Source: GCA-2684655 sp045105235 (GTDB lineage: Bacteria > Planctomycetota > UBA1135 > UBA2386). From it: DNA of 64,000 bases. Each line of letters starts with the position of its first letter. Positions within the stretch are counted from its first letter, which is position 1. The stretch covers positions 195,988 through 259,987 of the forward strand of contig JBGCDH010000032.1 in NCBI GenBank assembly GCA_045105235.1. The letters run 5' to 3'. Made by a program: the position numbers and the translations under genes. Below are positions 17,374-26,392 of this stretch, one piece after another. A model generated the notes under the pieces. The model did no database searches. It saw only the letters and a program-made list of their open reading frames with translations, and was not told the origin of the DNA.

Positions 17374-19061
17374 CGACGCAGGCGGATCACGGTGGGGCTC
17401 ACTTCTTTCGGAGAGAGTGTTCGCGTCACTTTGCGAAATCCCGGGACTTCGATCGTGACCTGGCACGGTCGATTGGATGCGCCTACGGCGAGGATCGGAC
17501 TGTTGAAGCTGCTTGGCTCATGGCCAAACTCAAATGCTTCGCCTTGCCAGGATCCGGTCACGCGCGAGAGCAGCCCGGTTTCGTCGCGCAGCTCGGCGAC
17601 CGCTTCGCCCTGGATCTTCGCCGGCTTGCCGTCGGGGCCCAGCAGCGTGAAGTAGTGCTTGCGGGCGAAGCGAGCGCCGGCCGTCGGCATGCGGATCGTC
17701 GCCGAACGCGGCGCGGAGTCCGTGCTGAGATCGATGTCGATCCTTCCCGCCGGGTGTAGGTTGCCTTGGATCGCGAGGATGGTCAGGGGGGCGGCTGGCA
17801 GCAGGCGAAGCTCGACCGTGCCATCGCGCCCGACGCGGAACTCCGTAGTCAGGATGCCGACGGTGCCGGGAGCCTGCACGGCGGCCCCCGAGCGGTCGAG
17901 CACGCGCAGAATGCAGCGTGCTGCGGGTGGCTGGCCGTTTGGCAGCACCACGCGGACGCTGAGCGAGCGCGCGGGCGACATCGCAAAGTCGATAGCGTGC
18001 CGGCCAGCTGCATAGCTGCGGGTGGCCCGGGAGGCTGGTGCGTAGCCGTCGGCCCGCGTCTTCAGCTCATAGTTGCCGCCGGCGTCGAGCCCTTCGATCG
18101 TGTAGCGACCCTGCGCATCCGATGTTCCTTTGGCCACGCTTGATGACGAATAGCCTCCCGGCGTCTTGCGCACACGCTGTACCCAGATGGTCCCACCCGC
18201 GATGCCGATTCCCGAAGCGCTGTCGCGCAGCGTCCCGCTGAGCACGACCGTGCCACCGACGTGCACGCCCAGCTGGACCACAACGGAATGATCGCCAGCT
18301 TGGCACTCGGTTGAACCGTCGCGGCCTTTGCTTGTGGCGCGGATGCGGTGGGTGCCGCTCTTGGCAAATGGCATCACGAAGTGTCCGAAGGCGTCCGTTT
18401 TTATTGAGTGCATCGTGTGCATCTGAGGTCCATCGAGGATCTCAAACGGCGACATGCCGAGCGTCATCGTAAAGCGGTCCGTCGCGACGTAGGACTCCGC
18501 AACCGGCCGGCCTGCCGCATCGAGCACGCTGCCTTCGATGGACCTGGCCGGAGGGACCCACAGAATGACGGCCGCGTTTGTGCCATGCGGCAGCATGGTC
18601 TGGCGAACGCGCGGGGCCGCAGCATGGGCAGGGCCAGCTCGTGTGATAAGGGTGCAGCCGGTAGGTGCGGGCTCGGCAAACGAAAATCGTCCGTGTTCGT
18701 CTGCGGTGGTCGAGGCGAGGACGACACCGCTCGGATCGACGAACTGGAGCAGGGTATTGCCGGCAACGGCGCCGCCGAGCTCCTTGACGGTTCCGTGCAT
18801 GCCGCGGGTTTCGAGCCGGTCCGGGGCGGCGGTGGGGCCTGCGGGAGATGACTCCGGGGCGGCTTTGCTGTGCACCTCTGCCGAAGCTTCTCTCTGGGGC
18901 GAGAAATCCGCGGCTTCCTGCTCAGGTGTCGGTGCTGCCGGTGCCGTCTTTTCGGTCGTGTCTGCTGGCGGGAGCGTGCTGTCGCCGTTGTTCCACAGCA
19001 GCCAGACGAGCGTCGCTGCAAGAGCGATGGCGAGTACGATCGATAGGCGGCGGTTGTTCAT
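17370..19061 (-). CDS. Membrane-anchored exported protein with carboxypeptidase-regulatory-like repeats
   Basis: 563 aa. Starts MNNRRLSIVLAIALAATL, a single N-terminal membrane segment with no obvious cleavage site, so it is probably an inner-membrane-anchored periplasmic protein. A Pro/Ala/Glu-rich linker spans residues 32-80. Several beta modules of the CarboxypepD_reg type follow (GSVLDAAGRPVAESYV, DAFGHFVMPFAKSGTHRI, SDAQGRYTIEGLDAGGNYEL). No catalytic residues are evident. The stop codon is within the terminal CTAG of repeat copy A. Similar architecture to the 1244-residue protein at 39420. Role unknown, perhaps envelope structure. Confidence 0.75.
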   Translation of the reverse strand: MNNRRLSIVLAIALAATLVWLLWNNGDSTLPPADTTEKTAPAAPTPEQEAADFSPQREASAEVHSKAAPESSPAGPTAAPDRLETRGMHGTVKELGGAVAGNTLLQFVDPSGVVLASTTADEHGRFSFAEPAPTGCTLITRAGPAHAAAPRVRQTMLPHGTNAAVILWVPPARSIEGSVLDAAGRPVAESYVATDRFTMTLGMSPFEILDGPQMHTMHSIKTDAFGHFVMPFAKSGTHRIRATSKGRDGSTECQAGDHSVVVQLGVHVGGTVVLSGTLRDSASGIGIAGGTIWVQRVRKTPGGYSSSSVAKGTSDAQGRYTIEGLDAGGNYELKTRADGYAPASRATRSYAAGRHAIDFAMSPARSLSVRVVLPNGQPPAARCILRVLDRSGAAVQAPGTVGILTTEFRVGRDGTVELRLLPAAPLTILAIQGNLHPAGRIDIDLSTDSAPRSATIRMPTAGARFARKHYFTLLGPDGKPAKIQGEAVAELRDETGLLSRVTGSWQGEAFEFGHEPSSFNSPILAVGASNRPCQVTIEVPGFRKVTRTLSPKEVSPTVIRLRR

Positions 19062-19395
19062 GCGTAGTCCGGCTGCTCGCGGTGCCCGGCGCTCCGACGG
19101 CAGCCGGGCGGTTTGGTTCGCGAAGTCTTCAGAAAATCATCGGGATTCGAAAACCTGCCGAACCGGGAGCGAGCGGCTGCGTTTGTCTTCGCAAGCCTAG
19201 CAGCTCGCTCCAAAGTGGCCTGAGAACTGGGCTGTGAGTCGCCGAATGCCATTTGTGCGCCAAGGACGCCTGGCTAGCGGCAAGCACGGGCGCAAACGCT
19301 TTGGCAGCAGCCAGCGCCGGGGGAAGAAGGTCCGGCGCTCGAATTATCTTCGCCGGGCGCCGTTGCGCGGGCTCCTACCGCTACAACCATCGCAT
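19062..19395. promoter_or_regulatory. Divergent intergenic region
   Basis: 334 bases between the leftward exported-protein gene and the rightward kinase-like gene; promoters for both must lie here. I could not place -35/-10 boxes with confidence. An open frame runs in from 19234 into the downstream gene but has no homology-like features before 19396. Confidence 0.4.
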
Positions 19396-20445
19396 ATGGA
19401 GGACCCACGCAGCGTGCCCGGCTCTCTCGTGCGTGATGCCATCGCGGTCGTTGCGCCCTCGGGGACGCTGCTGCCGCACAACCAGGCAATGAGCGACCGC
19501 CTCGCCGGCAGCGGCAGCGGCATCCCGACGCTGGATGTTTTCGACCTCACGCCGGAGGAACGCGAAGATCTCGACGCGGGGCGGTCGGTGGTTGTCCTCG
19601 ATCGCGCTAGGTGGGTGGAGATGGTCTTGCGCGATGTCGAGGGCGAGCGCTGGCTGGTCGTGCGCGATGTGGACGAACGGGAACGTCTGCATGTTGTCGA
19701 GCGGCAGAGCCAGCGTGCGCGGCACATGGCCGCGGGCGTGGCGCATCTTGTTCACGACCTCAACAACCAGTTCGCCTCCCTGCTGTCGCTGTCCGTGGAG
19801 ATCGCTTTTGATCCGATGGCGACTGCCGAGCAGCAAGAGCAGCGCAAGAGCGCGGAAGCTTCGGTCAAGGTCGGCTCGCGTCTACTAGGTCTTCTGTCGC
19901 TCCTGCTGCGCCCTTCGTCGCCTCGGCGAGAGCTTGTAGATCTTGGCGAGGTGCTGCACGACGCCGTCGCGCTCTGTCGGAAACCGTTTGCGTTGGCGGA
20001 GCGTTCCTTGACCGTCGACGAGCCGGTCGACGCGACTGTCGTGCGGGCCGAGTCCGTCGACGCGCTCGAAGCCGTCTATGCCGGCTTGCTGGCGTTGGCG
20101 GAGGTAGACGCGACGCGGGTGCATGCTGCGGTCTGTTCGGGCGCGGCGGCAGAGCGAGGCGGCCGGCCGCAGGTTGGCATCCGGCTCTCTGCCGAGTTTC
20201 GTGCCGACGTCGATGCCGCGCGAGCACAGCAGCAGCTGCAGGCTGTTAGCCTGGAAGAAGGGCAGTGCCCGGATGTGTCGACTGCAGGCCCTGCGAGCGC
20301 TGGACCCTACGCTCGCCTGGCGTTGGGAGCCTTGTCGCAGCGGCGCCTCGGCGGCGACCTGCAGGTCGTGTGCACCCGCGAGGGGGTCGACTTGGTTTAC
20401 TCGTGGCCGCGCGTCGTTCGCGGCCGCGCGGACCAAACGTCCTAG
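19396..20445 (+). CDS. Degenerate histidine kinase-like protein (H-box present, ATPase motifs eroded)
   Basis: 349 aa, cytoplasmic, no membrane segment. The N-terminus (1-110) looks like a small PAS-like sensing domain. A dimerisation helix with an H-box, HLVHDLNNQFASLLSLS (around residue 118), matches the HDxNN style of HisKA domains. The following region should hold the N-, G1- and G2-boxes, but only weak traces are seen (LALGALSQRRLGGDLQVV), so ATP binding is doubtful. It may act as a phosphotransfer or partner protein rather than an autokinase. Start is ATG 19396; the frame is open upstream to 19234. No response regulator adjoins it. Confidence 0.65.
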   Translation: MEDPRSVPGSLVRDAIAVVAPSGTLLPHNQAMSDRLAGSGSGIPTLDVFDLTPEEREDLDAGRSVVVLDRARWVEMVLRDVEGERWLVVRDVDERERLHVVERQSQRARHMAAGVAHLVHDLNNQFASLLSLSVEIAFDPMATAEQQEQRKSAEASVKVGSRLLGLLSLLLRPSSPRRELVDLGEVLHDAVALCRKPFALAERSLTVDEPVDATVVRAESVDALEAVYAGLLALAEVDATRVHAAVCSGAAAERGGRPQVGIRLSAEFRADVDAARAQQQLQAVSLEEGQCPDVSTAGPASAGPYARLALGALSQRRLGGDLQVVCTREGVDLVYSWPRVVRGRADQTS

Positions 20446-20532
20446 ACACCATGGTTGAGCCTCGTCCGCCGGACTCGCCGCGTGCGGTAGCAGCGAAAGA
20501 ACGGGCCAGCGATCATGTCAGCGAGTGGGTGA

Positions 20533-20553
20533 CCGATCGCGCTGGGCGATCGG
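20533..20553. terminator. Hairpin after the kinase-like gene
   Basis: CCGATCGC (20533-20540) pairs with GCGATCGG (20546-20553) around GCTGG. Perfect 8-bp stem, no T-tract; a candidate terminator for the convergent transcripts. Confidence 0.4.
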
Positions 20554-20761
20554 CAGAGCCGAGTGGCTGCGGGCTTCAGCGAGCGCTGACGCCATCCGGC
20601 ATCGAGTGCATCGCCGTGGTTCCTTTGATGGTGCCCAGCAAAGTTGGCGATCGTGTCAAAGCAGACAAGCTACAGGCCTAGGCGCGGCCCGCGACGACGC
20701 TTGCGCGATTGCTCCGATGGATCTGGGGTCGTCCGCGGCCTGTCAACAGACAGGCAGCCTT

Positions 20762-20805
20762 GCGAGCCCGCCGCGAGCCCGCCGCGAGCCCTCCGCGGGC
20801 CCTCC
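20762..20805. repeat. 11-bp tandem repeat, four units
   Basis: Units GCGAGCCCGCC, GCGAGCCCGCC, GCGAGCCCTCC and GCGGGCCCTCC in tandem; the third and fourth have one and two substitutions. It lies in noncoding DNA downstream of the transglutaminase gene. Confidence 0.85.
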
Positions 20806-20843
20806 GCGGACGCACGCAGAAGCCTGCATCTGTCTGAATCACG

Positions 20844-20878
20844 CCACGGGCCACGGGCCACGGGCCACAAGTCACGAG
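20844..20878. repeat. 7-bp tandem repeat, five units
   Basis: CCACGGG three times followed by CCACAAG and TCACGAG. Ends six bases before the transglutaminase stop codon. Confidence 0.85.
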
Positions 20879-20883
20879 TGCGC

Positions 20884-22905
20884 CTATCTCGAGGCGTCGG
20901 CGGAATCGCGACGCATTTGTTCCGCGGCGCGCACGCCGTGGCGCAGCCGTTGGATGCGTTGCGCGCCGAAAGGCTCACCGCCAAAGCGAACTTCTTGGTA
21001 GGCCGCAAACGCAGATGCGACCTCGTCCGGAAGCTGTTCTTGCCCGGCCAGCCGTTCGGCGAACTGTTCGAGGGTTTGGCGTGGCGGTCGGGTGTGCCCA
21101 GCTCGTGCGAGCGCACGCAGCACGCGCTGTAGCGCTCGGCGTAGTTCGGGTGTCGCCTGCGTTGCTGCAATCGGGAGCGGCTCACGGGCGCGGCGCGGGA
21201 TCAGCGCAATCACAATGGCGATGGCGAGCGACACAGCCCAGAACCACGGCATCGTGACGATCTCGCGTATGCGTTCGAGGGTTGGCAGTGCGAACTCGTC
21301 GCCTTCTTCCGCGTCGGGATCCGCAGAGTCGTTCAGCTGATCGATTGGCAGGAAGCCCTGGCCGCGCAGATCGGGCGGCGTGGGGTCAAAGATGCGGTAT
21401 CCCTCGTCGCGGGCCAGCACCTCAACCCATGCGTGTGCGTTCTTGGATCCGTAGATGCGGCCACCTTCGCCACCATCGGGCGCGCCGCCGTGTAGGCCAA
21501 CGGCCACGCGGCATGGAATGCCGCGCAGGCGCAGCATCAACGCCGCTGCCGAGGCAAAGTGCATGCAGTAGCCGTGGCGATCCTCGGGCGCGAACAGGAA
21601 GTTCTCGAGCGCGTGCGCGTACGGCCCAGTCGGCTCACGCTGTTCGTAGAGGCAGTGCTTGGCGAGCCCCTCCGCAATCGCCTGCATGGCTTGGTCCGGA
21701 GAAAAGCCAACGCGCCATTTGTCCATCAGTCGCTCGAGCGGGGCGATGTCGTAGCCCGGCAGCCCGTCGAGCAAGCCGAGACGGCGGCCGTTCGGATCCA
21801 CCTGGAGGGATCGCGTGGTTCGTCGGACCTCGTAGAGCGCTTCGTAGATGGTGTCGTTGGGCGTATTGGGACGCACCCATCCGCGTCGCATGTCGACGCT
21901 CAGATCCTCGATGCCCGAGATACTGGAGAAGTTCTGCGGCAGGAAGACGTATTGCTGGGCGCCAGCGAGGCGCTCGATCGCGATCCGGCGCTTGGTGCTA
22001 CCTGGATCGGGTTCGCGAAAGACGATCGCGCCTGCTGGCAGGGTCTGCAGCGCGAGTTTGCCGACGTGCCATTCGCCGAGAGTTGGCTTGGTGAAGAAGC
22101 CGCATCGCAGATACATGTCCGGCGGAATCTCGAATCGGCCGAGGGGGGCAGCGCGCACCAGCTCTTCGCTGTTGAGCTGTCCGAGTGTGCCGCTGGCGCC
22201 ATCGAGCAAAAATTGGTCGTCGAGCCCGATTTCGCGGCTGGGGCTCGCTTGCCCCGCGGGCGCGCTCGCAGCGGCCTGCTCTTTCTGCATGCTTGGCGAC
22301 GGCAGCAGGCTGAGGGTGCGGTCGATCGCGAAGACCAGCAACAGGCACGACAGAAGCATCAAGCTGGTGGCCGCGATGTCGGTTGCCTGGGTGATGCGCG
22401 GTGGCTTTTCGACATGGCTTGCTCGGTGGCCCTCTAGCAACGTCGTGAAATGAAGCGTCAAGAAGGACGCGACGACGTATCCGAGCAGGAGCGGCACGTG
22501 GATGCCGTCGAGGATGCAGCCGACAAGCATCACGCAGAAGCCGAGGAACAGCGCCAGCGTCGGGTCCGAGTCGTGGTTGCGCGCGGTGGAGAACGCTAGC
22601 GGCGGGAGGATCGTGCAGGCGAGCGCCGCCGGCCGCGTCATGGGGCCGGCCCAGACGAGTGCGGCATAGCAAGCGCCGGCCTGCATCAGGCTTGCGAGCA
22701 GTGCGCGTCGCCAGGGCGCTTGCGCGAGGCGAGCCCAAAAGCCGAGTGCGGCGCCGGGCAGCGTGAACGCCAGCAGCCAAAGCAGCGGCAGTTCTTGTTG
22801 CGGCAGATTGGCGAGCGCCAGCACGGAGGCCGTGAACAGCGTCAGTGAGGCAGATCGTCGCAGGCCAGTAGGGGCCTGGATTTGTGCGGCGGAGTGTCCG
22901 ATCAC
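20884..22905 (-). CDS. Transglutaminase-like membrane protein (TgpA-type)
   Basis: 673 aa. About six hydrophobic segments in the first 200 residues, a large exported middle region, another membrane helix near residue 570 (MPWFWAVSLAIAIVIALIP) and a cytoplasmic tail. The transglutaminase core holds the Cys-His-Asp triad: Cys in RHGYCMHFASA (about 445), His in KNAHAWVEV (about 490), Asp in RIFDPTPPD (about 505). This is the DUF3488-transglutaminase-DUF4129 architecture of TgpA. Start is GTG 22905, overlapping the DUF58 stop as GTGA. It is the third gene of a MoxR-DUF58-transglutaminase operon, a widespread but poorly understood module. Confidence 0.9.
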   Translation of the reverse strand: MIGHSAAQIQAPTGLRRSASLTLFTASVLALANLPQQELPLLWLLAFTLPGAALGFWARLAQAPWRRALLASLMQAGACYAALVWAGPMTRPAALACTILPPLAFSTARNHDSDPTLALFLGFCVMLVGCILDGIHVPLLLGYVVASFLTLHFTTLLEGHRASHVEKPPRITQATDIAATSLMLLSCLLLVFAIDRTLSLLPSPSMQKEQAAASAPAGQASPSREIGLDDQFLLDGASGTLGQLNSEELVRAAPLGRFEIPPDMYLRCGFFTKPTLGEWHVGKLALQTLPAGAIVFREPDPGSTKRRIAIERLAGAQQYVFLPQNFSSISGIEDLSVDMRRGWVRPNTPNDTIYEALYEVRRTTRSLQVDPNGRRLGLLDGLPGYDIAPLERLMDKWRVGFSPDQAMQAIAEGLAKHCLYEQREPTGPYAHALENFLFAPEDRHGYCMHFASAAALMLRLRGIPCRVAVGLHGGAPDGGEGGRIYGSKNAHAWVEVLARDEGYRIFDPTPPDLRGQGFLPIDQLNDSADPDAEEGDEFALPTLERIREIVTMPWFWAVSLAIAIVIALIPRRAREPLPIAATQATPELRRALQRVLRALARAGHTRPPRQTLEQFAERLAGQEQLPDEVASAFAAYQEVRFGGEPFGAQRIQRLRHGVRAAEQMRRDSADASR

Positions 22906-23975
22906 GCGTTGCGCTCCTCGACGAACGTGATGCGGTCCTGGCGGGCGCGGATCTCGTTGGCTTCCAGGTGTCCACCGGCCGGGATCCAATAGCAGTGCGC
23001 GAGCTTCTCAAGGTCCTGCAGGACCTCCGGCTCGAACTCGTGAAAGCTGGACAGGCTCGCTTCCGAAAGGGTTGTCAGCAGGGCTTTGACCTGCGCGGCC
23101 TCGCGCACGAAGACGCGTTCTGGAGTGGTGTCCAAGATGTGGACTTCGATCTCGGCGCCGCGCGCATGCAGGCTTTCGACGAGGGTTGCGCATGCGCCGA
23201 GGCTCCATTCGAAACGGCGGAGGCCGGTTCCTTGCGGAGTGCCGGGAGCTCGGCGAAGGTCGAGCACGATGCCGACGGTGCGCGGCTGGCGGCCGCGGGT
23301 CACGCGGCGAACCAGTGTGCCGACGCTGGCGCTGCGCAGCGCGTGCACGCCGCGCACGTCTTCGTCGGCAAGATGTTCGCGCAGCGCGTGGAACTCAGGC
23401 CCCGGCAGCGGCGATCGGTTGGCGAGCGCTGCTTCGTCTTCGTCGGCGGCCGCGAGGATGTCGCCTCCCAGCGCGACGGGCGCGGGCAACGTGACCAGGT
23501 CGGTCTCGGCGATGATGACGGACTTCGTCTCGATCATCCCGAGCGGCCAACTGGACTGCAGAGAGAAGACCCTTTCGAGCACGTGGCTGCGGATCGTGCT
23601 GCGCTGCCGGACGGTGATTTGCGCGCTCTCCAGTGGCGCAATCGTCGGCAGCAAGACGGCGGGCTGGCCACGCATCGTGCGCGGTTCATACAGCAGGCAG
23701 TGTCGCAGCCGGCGGCGGCCGTGGTGCTCAATCTGCAGCGTCTCGCTAAAGAGTGCGCCGGAGATGGTGCGGCGTGGCGCGACCCGCACGCTCGCGTGAT
23801 GAAGGCGGCGTTGCTTGGCCAGGAAGTCGAGCAGCAGTGGTGCGGTGAGCAGCGCTGCGGCAAGGCGTGCGATCGGGTCGCCGCCGATCCAGGCGGCGCC
23901 CGCAGCAAGTCCTGCTAGCCACGCGACGATCTTGCCGCGTGCCGTGAGTTCGATCGTTGTGTTCGAAAGCGCCAT
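22902..23975 (-). CDS. DUF58 domain protein
   Basis: 357 aa. Two hydrophobic segments at the N-terminus (IVAWLAGLAAGAAWIGGDPI and the following AALLTAPLLLDFL) anchor it in the membrane. The DUF58 core follows with its family signature near residue 195 (GPEFHALREHLADEDVRGV, the variant of GxEFxxLRxYxxGDxxRxI) and a von Willebrand-A-like C-terminal part (VGIVLDLRRAPG). It is the partner of the MoxR ATPase (4-base gap upstream) and overlaps the transglutaminase start by 4 bases. Families of this kind are thought to act in maturation of envelope or secreted proteins; the specific client is unknown. Confidence 0.9.
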   Translation of the reverse strand: MALSNTTIELTARGKIVAWLAGLAAGAAWIGGDPIARLAAALLTAPLLLDFLAKQRRLHHASVRVAPRRTISGALFSETLQIEHHGRRRLRHCLLYEPRTMRGQPAVLLPTIAPLESAQITVRQRSTIRSHVLERVFSLQSSWPLGMIETKSVIIAETDLVTLPAPVALGGDILAAADEDEAALANRSPLPGPEFHALREHLADEDVRGVHALRSASVGTLVRRVTRGRQPRTVGIVLDLRRAPGTPQGTGLRRFEWSLGACATLVESLHARGAEIEVHILDTTPERVFVREAAQVKALLTTLSEASLSSFHEFEPEVLQDLEKLAHCYWIPAGGHLEANEIRARQDRITFVEERNA

Positions 23976-23979
23976 CGAA

Positions 23980-24918
23980 TCAATCAGGCAGCGGCGTCGC
24001 TCCGAGGATTTCGTGCAGCAGGGCTTCTGGCTGATGGCCCGAACGCGGTGTGATGCGGTGGCCCCAGGCTGGCACGATCAAGGCACGCACATCGTCGGGC
24101 ACAACAAAGTCGCGGTCGTGCACAAAGGCGCGCGCGCGGCAGGCTCGGTGAAGGGCTTGGGCGCCACGCGTGCTGACGCCCTGCGCGATCTCCTGCGCGT
24201 GGCGCGTGCGGTTTGCGAGCTCGACAACAAAAGCGACAAGCTCGCGGTCGCAGCGAACGGCGTCGATGGTGCGGCGCGCTTCGGCCAGGTCGTCGCGGCT
24301 GGCGACGGGCTGCAGTTCGGACGCCATGCGGTGGCCATCTTCGCGGCTGACAACCTCGATCTCGAACTCGGGGTCGAGGTGGCCAATCTCGATGCGCAGC
24401 AAGAATCGGTCGAGCTGGTTGTCGGGCAGCAGGTAGGTGCCGGCGGCGCTCAGCGGGTTCTGGGTTGCGACGACAAAGAACGGGTCGGGCAAGTCGTGCG
24501 TGTCGCGATCGATGGTCACGCTGCCCTCGGCCATGCACTCAAGCAGGGCCGACTGTGTCCTCGGAGGCGTCCGGTTGAGCTCGTCGGCCATCAACACCGC
24601 CGTGAACACCGGTCCCTTTCGAAACGTCAGTTCGCCCGTGCGCGGGTGGTAGATCTGGGCGCCGATCAAGTCGCTGGGCAGCAGGTCGGCGGTGCACTGC
24701 ACCCGCTGAAACGGCAGTTCGAGCGCTTGCGCGAGACTGCGGGCGAGCAGCGTCTTGCCGACGCCGGGAAGGTCTTCGATCAGTAGGTGCCCGCCGGCAA
24801 GGAGGGTGATGACGGCGAGCTCGACGGCGTCCTCCTTTCCGTGAACGTTGCGCCCTACTGCGGTGACGAGTTTTTCTGCGAGTGGTGACATTCGCTGGCT
24901 TTGGTACGTGATGGGCAT
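23980..24918 (-). CDS. MoxR-family AAA+ ATPase
   Basis: 312 aa cytoplasmic AAA+ chaperone. Walker A is LIEDLPGVGKTLLARS (about residue 48), Walker B VLMADELNRTPP, sensor 1 FFVVATQNPL, and an arginine-rich STRGAQALHRACRARAF sensor-2 region, all in the MoxR spacing. Start ATG 24918 (MPITYQSQRM) is used; ATG 24891 (MSPLAEKLV) is nearly as good, and the longer open frame to 25119 collides with the divergent gene. First gene of the MoxR-DUF58-transglutaminase operon. Confidence 0.93.
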   Translation of the reverse strand: MPITYQSQRMSPLAEKLVTAVGRNVHGKEDAVELAVITLLAGGHLLIEDLPGVGKTLLARSLAQALELPFQRVQCTADLLPSDLIGAQIYHPRTGELTFRKGPVFTAVLMADELNRTPPRTQSALLECMAEGSVTIDRDTHDLPDPFFVVATQNPLSAAGTYLLPDNQLDRFLLRIEIGHLDPEFEIEVVSREDGHRMASELQPVASRDDLAEARRTIDAVRCDRELVAFVVELANRTRHAQEIAQGVSTRGAQALHRACRARAFVHDRDFVVPDDVRALIVPAWGHRITPRSGHQPEALLHEILGATPLPD

Positions 24919-25077
24919 GCTAGCACCGCGAGGCCACGGAGAGGGGGGTCTAAGACCGGAGCGAAATTGGCCGACGAGCCCTGGGGCGGGGGATCGGGAG
25001 GGGCGATGCGGCAAGCAACGGCGGGCTTGCGCACGGGGTTCGCTGGTTCCTTGCGGATTCCCTGCTACCTTCCGCAG

Positions 25078-26328
25078 GTGAGCAAGCCAATCGTTGCGAA
25101 GTTCCATGCCCGCGGCCACCTGATCGATTCAGGGCTGTTGTCCGATGCGATGGAGGCTGTGCATGCGGCCGACGCGTCCTACGAGATCCTCCATCTCGAC
25201 ATCGGGCGGGAGCGCACCGACGCCAGCGAGCTCGAAATGCAGGTGACCTCACCGGACGAAGCGGCCTTTTTGCGGCTGCAGGCGGATCTGATGTCGCTTG
25301 GGCTCAGCGAACTCGAGACCGAGGACGCGATCTGGCAGGTCGTAGATATCGACGGCACCGCTCCCGAGGGATTTTACTCGACGACCAACTTGGTCACCGA
25401 AGTGCGCCGGGGCGGTCGCTGGCAGCTAGTGCAGCGACAGCGCATGGACGCCGCGGTGGTGCTGGATGGCAGCGACTTGATCTGCGTCAAACTGCGCGAT
25501 TTGCAAGCTGGCCAGCAGGTTGTCGTCGGCTTTACCGGCGTGCGGGTGACGCCGCATACGACTCGCAAGCGCCAGCAGGGCAAGTTTGGCTTCATGCAGG
25601 GCGGCGTCAGCAGCGAGCGTCGGCTGGCGGCGCAGGTCTCTGAAATCGCCGATGCCTGGCGCCGCGTGCGTGCCGAAGGTCGCAAGGTTGTGTTGGTGGC
25701 CGGCCCCGTCGTCGTGCACGTTGGCGCCGCGCCGGTGCTCGCTGCCATGCTTCGCGCGGGCCTTGTCGACGGCCTGCTCAGCGGCAACGCGCTCGCTGTG
25801 CACGACGTCGAAGTGGCTCTTTACGGCACGAGTTTGGGCGTGGAGCTCGCTACGGGTCGCCCAGCTGTGCACGGCCACATGCACCACATGCGCGCCATCA
25901 ACGCGGTGCGGCGGGCCGGTTCGCTGCCCAACGCGGTGGCGACGGGCGTGCTCAAGGCCGGCGTCATGCACGCTTGCGTCGAGGCCAAGGTGCCCTTCTG
26001 CCTGGCTGGCTCGATTCGTGACGATGGTCCGCTGCCGGACACGGAAATGGAGCTGATCGCGGCACAGGCGCAATACGCCGAAATCCTGCAGGGAGCCGGG
26101 ATGGTGATCATCCTCAGCTCGATGCTGCACGGCATCGGCACCGGCAACATGATTGCGGCCGATGTGCTGACGGTCTGCGTCGACATCCACCCGGCCGTGG
26201 TCAGCAAGCTCAGCGACCGTGGCTCGGCCCAGAGTCAGGGCATTGTGACCGACGTCGGGGCTTTTTTGGAGGCGATGGCCGAAGAGCTTGGGGTCGAAGT
26301 CCCGCCGGACAGCTTGAAGCAAAGCTGA
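25078..26328 (+). CDS. TIGR00300 / LOR-SDH-domain protein, archaeal-type ornithine cyclodeaminase homologue
   Basis: 416 aa from GTG 25078. The N-terminal domain begins FHARGHLIDSGLLSDAME, the TIGR00300 opening, and is followed by a second domain with the dinucleotide-binding-like segment VVLVAGPVVVHVGAAPVL and conserved PVHGHMHHMRAIN-like HGHMHHMRAINAVRR. A late SSMLHGIGTGNM and CVDIHPAVVSKLSDRGSAQS complete the family pattern. Members include the ornithine cyclodeaminase of methanogens (ornithine to proline and ammonia) and the cyclodeaminase half of cyanobacterial arginine-catabolic ArgZ/AgrE. No arginine dihydrolase half is fused here. ATG codons upstream (e.g. 24901) exist but lack family similarity. 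Confidence 0.85.
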   Translation: MSKPIVAKFHARGHLIDSGLLSDAMEAVHAADASYEILHLDIGRERTDASELEMQVTSPDEAAFLRLQADLMSLGLSELETEDAIWQVVDIDGTAPEGFYSTTNLVTEVRRGGRWQLVQRQRMDAAVVLDGSDLICVKLRDLQAGQQVVVGFTGVRVTPHTTRKRQQGKFGFMQGGVSSERRLAAQVSEIADAWRRVRAEGRKVVLVAGPVVVHVGAAPVLAAMLRAGLVDGLLSGNALAVHDVEVALYGTSLGVELATGRPAVHGHMHHMRAINAVRRAGSLPNAVATGVLKAGVMHACVEAKVPFCLAGSIRDDGPLPDTEMELIAAQAQYAEILQGAGMVIILSSMLHGIGTGNMIAADVLTVCVDIHPAVVSKLSDRGSAQSQGIVTDVGAFLEAMAEELGVEVPPDSLKQS

Positions 26329-26392
26329 GCGGCCGCCCCGAATCCCCGTCCGATTCCGGGTGCAGTTGGCCAGCGCCGAGTTGGGCTACGGG

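Larger units (their letters stand above)
20446..20883. other. Intergenic region with hairpins and short tandem repeats
   Basis: 438 bases between convergent genes. It contains an 8-bp hairpin (20533-20553), a 6-bp hairpin CCTGTC/GACAGG with AACA loop (20739-20754), four copies of an 11-base unit (20762-20805) and five copies of a 7-base unit (20844-20878). No gene is supported. Confidence 0.7.

Noticed and set aside
20265..20681. Rightward frames in the region after the kinase-like gene
   Set aside because: No ribosome site, overlap with the kinase-like gene, and low-complexity product.
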